From: Nitrospirota bacterium
GTDB lineage: Bacteria; Nitrospirota; Thermodesulfovibrionia; Thermodesulfovibrionales; UBA9159
DNA: 60,220 bases
Reading direction: 5' to 3'
Assembly: GCA_023475105.1 (NCBI GenBank)
Contig: JAMCWJ010000077.1
Span: 1 to 60,220 of the forward strand
Of the stretch, positions 14,947 to 22,961 are shown in pieces (position 1 is the first letter of the stretch; every line of letters starts with the position of its first letter). The notes under the pieces were generated by a model. It ran no database searches. It saw only the letters and a list, made by a program, of their open reading frames with translations, and was not told the origin of the DNA. A program made the translations under genes and the position numbers.

Positions 14947-16371
14947 TTATTTGCCGAGGTTCATCCAATAACTTCCAAACACAAAAGCGGAAAGGAAAAA
15001 ACCGAGTGACACATTGATCAAGACACCAATAGTGAATGCGCCAAAAGGCTTCCAACCCGCTGCCTTGAGCTCCCTGAATCTCGTTGTAAGGCCTATGCTC
15101 AGGAAACAGAATATGAAGGCCCAGCTCCTCAGAGATACTATCGGCAGAAGCAGTCCGGGTTTCACAAGCTTGTTGAAGTCGGGCGTTGCATAACCGGCAG
15201 TTATTGCGGTCATAAAAAATGAGGCAATAAAAAAGCCGATCACGAACTTCGGAAACCTCCACCATATTTCCATTGCGCTCGGTTTTACCCCGCATTCCTC
15301 TTTTTCCCATTTAAGGCACGATATCAGAGCGAAAATAAACGACCAGATCCCTATCCACATATCCCTTCCGATCACCTTCATAAGGGTGAACCCCTGAATG
15401 GCGGCATTTTCATTGCCTGCCATCCGGCCGTATGCAGTTGCAGCGGCAAAACCTGCAGCATCGGCAAACTCAGATGTGCCGACCCAGGCTCCCGCTACTC
15501 CCGCATTGAGGTTGAGGCTCCTTGAGACAAAAGGGATAAAGAATATCATCACGAGAGCCCATACAACGACGAGCGTTACCGATGTGTAAAGGTATTCCTT
15601 TTTTGCCTTCACGGAACTCGCGATTGCCATGGACGCTGATACACCGCAGACAGCGCCCCCGACTCCGATGACCGAGGCGAGTCTCTTGTCAAGACCGAAG
15701 ACCCTTGTTGCAATGAAGTATATCGTCAGACAGGTAATAAGAGAGATCACCGTGGCCTGAAAGAGGGCAACGGGCCCCGCGGAGACGACGAGCGTGATAG
15801 GAAAGGTCGCACCGAGAAGGACGATCCCTGTCTTGATGAAATATTCGACCCTGAACCCCGAATCCATCCATCGGGGCAAGGGGACCACATTTGCGATCAC
15901 AAGGCCGATCAGGAGCGCTACAAGTGGCGGCTCGAGATTGTATTTCGCGGCATCCACCCATCCTCCGATAGAGAACATGATTATTGAGAGGAGATAGAGA
16001 ATGATAAAGGATGGAATGAACTGCGACGTTTTAATGCCCATTATTCTTGTGGAAACGCCGAAGATGACCAGCCATGAGAACAATTGCAGGGCATAGAGAT
16101 GTGCATTTTGGCTGAAGTGGCCCAGGAGCTGGTCGAGCGACGACCATTTCAGTCCTCCGGGGTTGATTGCCAACGATTTGATGATCGTACTCCCGTTAAG
16201 GAAGGCAATCAGTGAGACGAGCACGATGCCGATTCCGAGGTAAATCGCCCACCAATCCTCCTTTAAGTAGAACTCCTTCCATCCCATGGCCTGGGGTTTC
16301 GACGGCGCCTCGTCGGCGCATTCCTTTGTCTCACAGTAATCAGTGCTGGATTTTTTCTTTTCTCCTGCCAT
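14947..16371 (-). CDS. YeiH/UPF0324-family putative sulfate exporter
   Basis: 474 residues with about eleven membrane helices and the family pattern (LLIGLVIANVVPLP, IKTGIVLLGATFP, GVGGAVCGVSASMAIA, GTSEFADAAGFAAA). The family is annotated as putative sulfate exporters, although few members are tested. A longer than usual N-terminal extension of about 35 residues is hydrophilic and includes Cys-Glu-Thr-Lys-Glu-Cys (CETKEC). AGGAGG precedes the ATG. It begins 85 bases after a periplasmic rhodanese gene, so sulfur compounds are the likely substrate. Export of an oxidised sulfur product is inference. Confidence 0.82.
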   Translation of the reverse strand: MAGEKKKSSTDYCETKECADEAPSKPQAMGWKEFYLKEDWWAIYLGIGIVLVSLIAFLNGSTIIKSLAINPGGLKWSSLDQLLGHFSQNAHLYALQLFSWLVIFGVSTRIMGIKTSQFIPSFIILYLLSIIMFSIGGWVDAAKYNLEPPLVALLIGLVIANVVPLPRWMDSGFRVEYFIKTGIVLLGATFPITLVVSAGPVALFQATVISLITCLTIYFIATRVFGLDKRLASVIGVGGAVCGVSASMAIASSVKAKKEYLYTSVTLVVVWALVMIFFIPFVSRSLNLNAGVAGAWVGTSEFADAAGFAAATAYGRMAGNENAAIQGFTLMKVIGRDMWIGIWSFIFALISCLKWEKEECGVKPSAMEIWWRFPKFVIGFFIASFFMTAITAGYATPDFNKLVKPGLLLPIVSLRSWAFIFCFLSIGLTTRFRELKAAGWKPFGAFTIGVLINVSLGFFLSAFVFGSYWMNLGK

Positions 16372-16456
16372 GACTTTCCTCCTCCTTCTTCTTTCTTCTC
16401 TGACACCGAAAAGTCCTCATCGAAGACACGAGCCTCCATTGAAGGCCCGCGGACCG

Positions 16457-17368
16457 TCAATTCTTTTTAACTTCCTTCTGCAACTTTTTGATCTGTTTCA
16501 TGACAGAGACGAAATTAAAGTAGCTCACATCAGCCGCCGGAAGCTCCGGATTCGAACCCCACTCGATCCAGGAGGCATCGTAATTGCGCACCCTCTGAAA
16601 TCCCAGTTCCTTCAGCACAAAGAGGGTGTTCGTCGCACGTGTTCCCGTCTGGCAATAGACGATGATTTCCTTTTTCCGGTCAAGACCGCTGTAAAGTTTT
16701 GCCAGTTCGTCGGGCGATTTGAGGCTCGTCGAGCCTTCCCGGAAATTCTCGTCGTAGTTGATATTGACCGCACCGGGGATATGTCCCCCCCTCAGCGCCC
16801 TCACATCTTTTCCCGTGTACTCTCCGGGCGTGCGGACGTCCAGAAGAATCTCGTCTTTTTTCTTCAGGGCATGTTTCACGTAGGCGGTGGTGGCATAGAG
16901 GCCCTGCTTCGGTTTCGCCTTGAAGACGGCGGGGGGCAACTTTGTCTCGTCCTTCGCAATCTGCCCCTTCCATTCGTCCATGCCCCCGTCGAGAACGTGG
17001 AGCTTCTCCATCCCCAGATAGTCCAGCATCCAGAATTCGAGGAAGGCAATCTCCTTTCCGCTGCCGTACACGACCGTATCCGTGTCGATGGTCAGACCTT
17101 TTTCACCGAGCATCTTTTCGACCTGGGGGACCGCGAACAGGATTGCATCCGGTTTGCTCTGAAGATCGTTCACGGGTATGTTCACCGCCCCCGGGATATG
17201 CCCTTTAAGATAGGCGTCTCTGTTCCTCACGTCGACCACCGTCACTTTGCCGTGTTGGGCAAGCCACGCAGCGTCGACGAGGTGTTGAAATTGTGAAGCT
17301 GCATAGGCTGCCGTAGACAGGAGCATTACGGAAAAAATGATTGCCCAAATCCCTAAAACTCGTTTCAT
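16457..17368 (-). CDS. Exported two-domain rhodanese (sulfurtransferase)
   Basis: 303 residues with a Sec-type signal peptide (MKRVLGIWAIIFSVMLL...AYAA) and two rhodanese domains. The C-terminal domain has the catalytic loop CQTGTRA. The N-terminal domain has YGSGKEIA at the same place and no cysteine, so only the second domain should transfer sulfur, as in other tandem rhodaneses. It would act in the periplasm on thiosulfate or mercaptopyruvate-like donors. The start at 17368 is fixed by GGAGG. The leader contains a run of 13 A (minus strand) just before the ribosome site. A candidate sigma54 promoter lies upstream, next to a sigma54 activator gene. Confidence 0.9.
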   Translation of the reverse strand: MKRVLGIWAIIFSVMLLSTAAYAASQFQHLVDAAWLAQHGKVTVVDVRNRDAYLKGHIPGAVNIPVNDLQSKPDAILFAVPQVEKMLGEKGLTIDTDTVVYGSGKEIAFLEFWMLDYLGMEKLHVLDGGMDEWKGQIAKDETKLPPAVFKAKPKQGLYATTAYVKHALKKKDEILLDVRTPGEYTGKDVRALRGGHIPGAVNINYDENFREGSTSLKSPDELAKLYSGLDRKKEIIVYCQTGTRATNTLFVLKELGFQRVRNYDASWIEWGSNPELPAADVSYFNFVSVMKQIKKLQKEVKKN

Positions 17369-17510
17369 CGTTACCTTCCCTCCTCTGTGTGTTTTTTTTT
17401 TTTTGAGCCTGAAGTTTCGACTCATCCACCCATTGTGCTGAGCTGAACCCGGTCACCTCCTTTCTTTTGCACGATGAACCCTGCGCAACGAATTCAACAA
17501 ATTTAACAAA

Positions 17511-17526
17511 AGCAAAAGGGATACCA
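17511..17526 (-). promoter_or_regulatory. Candidate sigma54 promoter of the rhodanese-exporter unit
   Basis: TGGTAT-N5-TTTGCT on the minus strand keeps the essential GG and GC dinucleotides 10 bases apart and the TTGC of the -12 element. Predicted start near 17500. A 6 bp inverted repeat CCGTGC/GCACGG (17535-17554) and 7 bp arms GTGCAAA/TTTGCAC (17625-17663) lie upstream and could be activator sites. The gene just upstream encodes a sigma54 activator. Confidence 0.5.
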
Positions 17527-17646
17527 GTTTTCCCCCGTGCATCCCCTCGCACGGAAAGTGGTTGTTTTGTCGTGAGTTGAAGATTAGTCAGGCAATGGCA
17601 AGTCTCGAGCGGGAGGGGAGGTGGGTGCAAAAATTATCTTGCGGTG

Positions 17647-19056
17647 CTATTGTTTGTTTGCACTTTTTCTGAATTCATTTGCATTGATCCCGTATTTCCT
17701 CATCAAATGCTGGAGTGATTGTCTCTCAAGCCCTGCCTTTTTCGCAGCCAGGGAGATGTTGCCTTCAGAGTCTTTCAGCAAGTGAGCGACATAGTGAATA
17801 CTGAATTGCGCGAGAAGGTTCTTTCTTGCTTCTTTATATCCGACGCCGCCGGAAGCGGCGAGCGTTCCTTCGGGCCGGGTCGGCCTGAGGGACCCGCCGC
17901 CGAAAGCATCGGCGCTGATCGTATCTCCTCTCGAAAATATTACCGCCCTCTTTATCTCGTTTTGAAGTTCCCTGACATTGCCGCTCCATTGCCGTGAGGC
18001 GAGCGCTCTCAATGCCTCTTCCGAAAACCCCTTTCGGGGCATCCCGAACTCGGAACAATAAAGTGAAAGGAAATGGTTTGCAATAAGAGGAATATCCTCC
18101 GGGATCTCCTTGAGAGACGGCGTACGAAGGGAGACGACGTTCAGGCGGTAATACAGGTCTTCCCTGAACCGTCCCGCGGAAATCTTGCCTGCAAGGTCCT
18201 GATTTGTAGAGGCGATTATCCTCACATCTACGGTATAGGTGCGGGTATCACCGAGCGGTTTTATCTCCTTTTCCTGCAAGACCCTGAGAAGCTTGGCCTG
18301 AAGCACTAGGGATATATCACCGATCTCATCCAGCACGATTGTCCCCTCCTCTGCGGATTGAAAGAGGCCCTCCCTGTCCTGGTTTGCGCCGGTAAAGGCG
18401 CCTTTCTTGTAACCGAAGAGCTCGCTTTCGAGAATGGTTTCAGGGATCGCGGGACAGTTGACCGCAACAAAGGGCCTGCCGGCTCGGCTGCTCAGGGCAT
18501 GGATCATTTTTGCCGTTAGGTCCTTGCCCGTTCCCGTCTCCCCCGTGATCAGCACAGTCACATCCGTCTTCGCAACGAGTTGAATGGTTTCGACAAGGTT
18601 CTTTATCGCGGGAGAGGCGCCTACAAAGTGTTCGAAGGTCTCCTTTTCCCTGATTCTTTTTTCGAGGGCACGGTTTTCCCGGATAAGGGAACTATGGTCC
18701 AGCGCTTTTCTGGTTGTGTGGATCAACCTCTCCTCGTCGAAAGGCTTGGTGATGTAATCATAAGCGCCCAGCTTCAGCGATTCGACGGCGTCGGCGATGC
18801 TTCCGTAAGCGGTCATCATGACAACGACAACGGAATCGTCCATCTCCCTTATGCGCCGCAGAAGTTCCATCCCATCCATTCTCGGCATCCTCATGTCGGC
18901 CAGGACGACGCCGACCGAACCTTCCCGGAGGAGCTGCAGCGCCTCTTCACCGCTGCCTGCCGCATGGATGGCGACACCCAGTTCTTCCCGGAGAATCCTG
19001 CCGAGGAATCGCACCATGTCCGGCATATCATCGACGACGAGAAGAGAAGGTCTCAT
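17647..19056 (-). CDS. Sigma54-dependent response regulator (NtrC family)
   Basis: About 469 residues. N-terminal receiver with DD pair, phosphoacceptor Asp in VVLADMRMP, and K in TKPF; AAA+ domain with Walker A GETGTGKD, the GAFTGA loop for sigma54 contact, Walker B IVLDEIG and arginine finger region FREDLYYRLN; C-terminal Fis-type helix-turn-helix (NISLAAKKAGLERQSLQHLMRKYG). All catalytic features are intact. ATG at 19056 overlaps the kinase stop by 4 bases (ATGA). It likely activates the rhodanese-exporter genes immediately downstream. Confidence 0.92.
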   Translation of the reverse strand: MRPSLLVVDDMPDMVRFLGRILREELGVAIHAAGSGEEALQLLREGSVGVVLADMRMPRMDGMELLRRIREMDDSVVVVMMTAYGSIADAVESLKLGAYDYITKPFDEERLIHTTRKALDHSSLIRENRALEKRIREKETFEHFVGASPAIKNLVETIQLVAKTDVTVLITGETGTGKDLTAKMIHALSSRAGRPFVAVNCPAIPETILESELFGYKKGAFTGANQDREGLFQSAEEGTIVLDEIGDISLVLQAKLLRVLQEKEIKPLGDTRTYTVDVRIIASTNQDLAGKISAGRFREDLYYRLNVVSLRTPSLKEIPEDIPLIANHFLSLYCSEFGMPRKGFSEEALRALASRQWSGNVRELQNEIKRAVIFSRGDTISADAFGGGSLRPTRPEGTLAASGGVGYKEARKNLLAQFSIHYVAHLLKDSEGNISLAAKKAGLERQSLQHLMRKYGINANEFRKSANKQ

Positions 19057-21014
19057 GCGCGTCCCCCTTCGACGGGAAGCCATACGTGGAACGTCGTTCC
19101 TCTGCCTTGTTCGCTTTCGACGGTGATTTCGCCCTTGTGCTCCCTGATGATTCCGTAGGTGACCGCAAGGCCGAGGCCCGTGCCCTCCCCGGGCTCTTTC
19201 GTCGTGAAGAACGGTTCGAATATGCGACCCTGAATATCCACAGGGATTCCCCTTCCGGTATCGGAGAACGTGATCGTGACACCCTTCCTTACGTCGTCAT
19301 AACGCGTCGATACCGAGATGAGACCCGCGAAGTCCATCGCCTGGTAGGCGTTCATGAGAAGGTTCATCGACACCTGCCGTATCTTGTCCGCGTCCACAGC
19401 GACACGCGGCAGCGAGGCGTCATAGTCCCTCGCGATCCGTATCCCTTCGCCGGAGAACCTGCTCTCGACGGCGGTGACGACCGACTCTATGGTCGCATTG
19501 ATGTCTTCCTCGGAATAATGTCCCTTGGTCTGCCGGGAAAAACTGAGGAGGTCTTCGATGATCTTCTTGCATAGCTGGGCATTGTTGCGGATCACCGAGA
19601 GGTCTTCCTTCAGGCGTTCCTCCGGGACCTCCTTCATCAGGAGTCTCGAATATCCCAGGATCAGACTGAGCGGATTGTTGATCTCATGGGCGACGCCTGC
19701 GGCCAGCTGTCCCACGGAGGCGAGCTTGTCGGCGTGCCGTATCCGCTCCTCCATTCTCTTTCTCTCCGTAATATCCTTGATGATGCATTCATATCCGCAT
19801 ACGTCGTTGTTCTTGTCCTTCCGGTATGTGGCGCTGATCAGGATATGCGTTTCATCCCCGTCTTCTTTCCTGAAGACGGTCTCATAGTCTTTTATGAAGC
19901 CGTCTTTTTCGAGTCTGCCGAAAAGTTCGTCGGGAGCCTTTTCGTCTGCAAAGAAATCGTGAAGAGAAACATCTCCTACGAGGTCCGCTTTGTTCCGCCG
20001 GCCGAGAAGTTCAACGCCCGCATTGTTGATATCCACAATAAATCCCGGGCAGTCTGCAAGAATGATCGCATCCTTTGAGCCTTCGAAGATACGGCGGTAT
20101 TTCAATTCGGATACCGCCAGGTTGTCTTGAGATTCCTTCAGGTGGTCGATCATCCGGTTGAAGGATTCGGCAAGCGCGGAGATTTCATCGTGGCCCTTTG
20201 CGTCGAACCTTACGTCAAGTCCTTTCCCGCCGCTCGCGATCGACTGAAAGAAGGAACTCGCCCTCTGCAGCGGTTTCGCTGCGATGGTGTAATAGAAATA
20301 ATTCAGCACGAGAAAGAGGACCGCCATCCCCGTCAGGCCGAGGAGAAACAGGGAAAAGGCGATCTGGCGCAACCGGTAAAACGTCTCGTCGACGGGGATT
20401 GCGACCGATTCAAGGCCGGCGATATCCCCTACCTTCCAGGAGTGTCCGTGGTTCTTTCCGTACCGCTGAATGAGCGATTGCGGCGAGTGGGAAGGATCTC
20501 CATGGCAGGTGACGCACTGTTCTTCCATCCGGACCGCCTTGAAATGAGCAAAGTATTGTTTCCCGTTCCTCGTGATCAGCCCTTCCCATTCGTTCTTCGC
20601 GCCGGGACGCTTCGCGAACTCCCCGATAAACCGTTCCTCGAGCCGGTCCGCCCTGTTCGCGGGGTTTATCGGGTCGACGGCGACCCTGCGATAGATATAG
20701 TCCGGGAATCGTGCCGCAAATCTTTTCATGATCCCTTTGTTCACGAAGGATGTGGACATCGCTTCACGGATGAATTCGTCTTTCGGCAACACGTGGTACA
20801 TCTGAGGCCGCAGCTCGTCACGCACGTATTCCATGGTGGCATCGATATGCCCAAGCACGATGTCCGTTTTCTGATAGGTTTCCTGTATATAGAGGTCCTT
20901 CAGGTGGTCATAAAAAAGCAGCGAGGCGATGCTGACCGCGCAGAACAGGATGATGCCGAGTCCAAGCATGAATTTCGTCGTTAACCTTCGGGGTCTCCAG
21001 AGGGTCTTTCTCAT
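19053..21014 (-). CDS. Haem-binding (DUF3365-type) sensor histidine kinase
   Basis: About 653 residues. N-terminal membrane helix, a periplasmic domain of about 200 residues of the DUF3365/Tll0287 type with a c-type haem motif CVTCH near residue 166, a second membrane helix, HAMP, a PAS domain (about residues 320-430), HisKA with H-box AHEINNPLS and an ATPase domain with GTGLGL. The haem suggests sensing of redox state or a small gas in the periplasm. The start at 21014 (MRKTLW) is chosen because the longer frame adds 28 residues without membrane or family match. It is coupled to the NtrC-type partner gene. Confidence 0.88.
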   Translation of the reverse strand: MRKTLWRPRRLTTKFMLGLGIILFCAVSIASLLFYDHLKDLYIQETYQKTDIVLGHIDATMEYVRDELRPQMYHVLPKDEFIREAMSTSFVNKGIMKRFAARFPDYIYRRVAVDPINPANRADRLEERFIGEFAKRPGAKNEWEGLITRNGKQYFAHFKAVRMEEQCVTCHGDPSHSPQSLIQRYGKNHGHSWKVGDIAGLESVAIPVDETFYRLRQIAFSLFLLGLTGMAVLFLVLNYFYYTIAAKPLQRASSFFQSIASGGKGLDVRFDAKGHDEISALAESFNRMIDHLKESQDNLAVSELKYRRIFEGSKDAIILADCPGFIVDINNAGVELLGRRNKADLVGDVSLHDFFADEKAPDELFGRLEKDGFIKDYETVFRKEDGDETHILISATYRKDKNNDVCGYECIIKDITERKRMEERIRHADKLASVGQLAAGVAHEINNPLSLILGYSRLLMKEVPEERLKEDLSVIRNNAQLCKKIIEDLLSFSRQTKGHYSEEDINATIESVVTAVESRFSGEGIRIARDYDASLPRVAVDADKIRQVSMNLLMNAYQAMDFAGLISVSTRYDDVRKGVTITFSDTGRGIPVDIQGRIFEPFFTTKEPGEGTGLGLAVTYGIIREHKGEITVESEQGRGTTFHVWLPVEGGRA

Positions 21015-21201
21015 GATATCGGCTTCCGGTCGCCTTTTATTATAGCTCCGGAAACCTGAGAAAGGGAATCTGGGTCCAGGTGCTGAATCCGCCGTCAATT
21101 CACCTTCCCGTTACGGAAGAATTTGGCAGAAGCCGTTCGAATGTGTCCTCACGCAGAGTTAAGGGTAGATTTTGGAAGGCCGCAGGAAGCCGGCAAGGTT
21201 T

Positions 21202-21230
21202 GCGGCGACAGACGGAACGTCTGCCGCCGC
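21202..21230 (-). terminator. Hairpin after the Do-type protease gene
   Basis: On the minus strand a 13 bp stem (one G-U pair) closes a 3-base loop: GCGGCGGCAGACG-TTC-CGTCTGTCGCCGC, 7 bases after the stop. No T tract follows, so it may be a 3' stability element or a Rho-assisted terminator. Confidence 0.45.
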
Positions 21231-21236
21231 TCTCTC

Positions 21237-22667
21237 TTATGATGTCTTTATCGATGCATAGAAGGTACGCGCGCCCCTCTTCACGAGAAGAAGCAGTGCC
21301 TTGTCTTTCACGGTTTTGGAGAGCGCTTCCCGGTAGTCTTTCAGGTTCTTGACCGCCCTGCGGTTCACTTCCTTTATGACGTCTCCCGGCTGTATGCCCG
21401 CGTCGCCGGCCAGACCGTTCGGAGCGACTTCGACGACGACCACCCCGGCAGTGTCTTTCAGCCTGAACTTGTCTTTCCACCGGGGTTTGATGTCGTCGAC
21501 CGACATCCCCAGGTTGGCGCCTGCAGGCATCTGTGAGGCGAGCCTCTCGGGCGTCAGTTCCTGCACCGTCAGTTTCAGCTCGATCTCTTTTCCTTCCCGG
21601 ACCAGCTTGACGGAGACGGTTTTCCCGATGGGTGTTTCGGCCACGATGCGGGGGAGTCCGGTGGCGTTCTTGACGTCCTTTCCGTCAAAAGCAATGATTA
21701 CGTCTCCCCGCTTTATCCCTGCGGCGTCTGCAGGCCCTCCCGGCACCACATCCGCAACGAGGGCACCCTTTGCTTCCTTCATTCCCATGGCCTGAGCCAG
21801 GTCCGGAGTGACGGTCTGTATGGATATTCCTATCCAGCCGCGTGTCACTTTTCCTTTTTCCTTGAGCTGGGGAATGATTGTCTTCGCCGTATTGCTCGGG
21901 ATCGCAAACCCGATGCCCTGACCGCTCGCTATGATGGCGGTATTAATGCCGATCACCTCTCCCTTCAGGTTTATGAGGGGCCCTCCGCTGTTGCCCGGAT
22001 TGATCGGCGCGTCGGTCTGGAGGAAATTATCGTAGGGCCCGGCCCCGATGACCCTGCCGGTGGCGCTGATAATGCCCTGCGTTACGGTATGCTCGAGCCC
22101 GAAAGGGTTGCCGATTGCGAGCACCCAGTCGCCTGTCCTCATCCGTTCCGAATCGCCAAGGTCGAGGACGGGCAGGCTCTTGAAAAGGGAGGAGATCTTT
22201 ATGAGTGCGAGGTCGGTCTTTTGGTCGCGGCCTACCACCTTTGCCTTGAACTCCCTGCCGTCGGCGAGTTTCACCTTTATCTCTTCCGCATTATCGACGA
22301 CATGATTATTGGTGATGATGAAGCCTTCCTTATCGATGATAAAACCCGATCCGAGGCTCTGCTGCTTCATCTCCCGGTCAGGCACGTTGCCGAAGAAATG
22401 TCCGAAAAAGTCTCCGAAAGGCCCCTGTTCGCCGGGTCCGAAGAAGTGCTGGAACGGGCTACCCGGGACCTTCACGATGCTCTCCGTGCTGATGTTCACC
22501 ACTGCCGGCTTCACCTTCTCCGCGAGGTCGGCAAAGGACTGCGGAAACCCGACGACGATTTCACTGCTCTTCTTGGCCTTGCACCCCTCCTGGGACACGG
22601 CGACGAGCCCGACAACGAAGACGAGGAGAATCAACAGCACTGTCTTATGTGATCTATGATTTCTCAT
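21237..22667 (-). CDS. degP: Do/HtrA-type periplasmic serine protease
   Basis: 476 residues. N-terminal hydrophobic export signal, then a trypsin-like domain with His in NNHVVD, Asp in TDLALIKI and Ser in GNSGGPL, followed by two PDZ domains (about residues 285-375 and 395-470). A Phe/Gly-rich loop (FQHFFGPGEQGPFGDFFGHFFG) sits before the catalytic domain, as in DegP/DegQ LA loops. It degrades or refolds misfolded envelope proteins. AGGAGG lies before ATG. A cysteine follows the signal (QEGC), but the lipobox is poor, so lipidation is doubtful. DegP and DegQ/MucD cannot be separated here. Confidence 0.92.
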   Translation of the reverse strand: MRNHRSHKTVLLILLVFVVGLVAVSQEGCKAKKSSEIVVGFPQSFADLAEKVKPAVVNISTESIVKVPGSPFQHFFGPGEQGPFGDFFGHFFGNVPDREMKQQSLGSGFIIDKEGFIITNNHVVDNAEEIKVKLADGREFKAKVVGRDQKTDLALIKISSLFKSLPVLDLGDSERMRTGDWVLAIGNPFGLEHTVTQGIISATGRVIGAGPYDNFLQTDAPINPGNSGGPLINLKGEVIGINTAIIASGQGIGFAIPSNTAKTIIPQLKEKGKVTRGWIGISIQTVTPDLAQAMGMKEAKGALVADVVPGGPADAAGIKRGDVIIAFDGKDVKNATGLPRIVAETPIGKTVSVKLVREGKEIELKLTVQELTPERLASQMPAGANLGMSVDDIKPRWKDKFRLKDTAGVVVVEVAPNGLAGDAGIQPGDVIKEVNRRAVKNLKDYREALSKTVKDKALLLLVKRGARTFYASIKTS

Positions 22668-22751
22668 AACTTCCTCCTTACGACGATGATTTTCTCCAAT
22701 CTCTATGTCACTGTTGCATGCACTGCGACATCCCGGACAGGCAGAGTAGGC

Positions 22752-22930
22752 GGAAAAGCCTTTTGCAGCGATTCCTTACGGCATCGGAAGGCACGCAGAT
22801 CTTGCGAAAGCCGGTAATGCCATTCAGTGAAATCGTGTATACCCGACGCCATGCCCTCATCAAATCGTATCGCCTTAAAAGGTTTGAGAGATGCTCTGCC
22901 CGCTGTGTAGCGTATACTTCTCTTATACAG
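22752..22930 (+). repeat. Intergenic dispersed repeat, copy 1
   Basis: Shares long near-identical blocks with the reverse complement of 41563-41749, such as CAGCGATTCCTTACGGCA, ACCCGAC-CCATGCCCT and CGCCTTAAAAGG-TTTGAG. It fills most of the 294-base gap between the protease and PEP-binding genes. Frames differ by a one-base indel between copies, so it is unlikely to code for protein. Confidence 0.75.
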
Positions 22931-22961
22931 GATTTTCAGATGCACTTCAACTGCGCAAGGT

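Noticed and set aside
17392..17404. Run of 13 T as a terminator
   Set aside because: No stem precedes it on the plus strand; on the minus strand it is an A run in the rhodanese leader.
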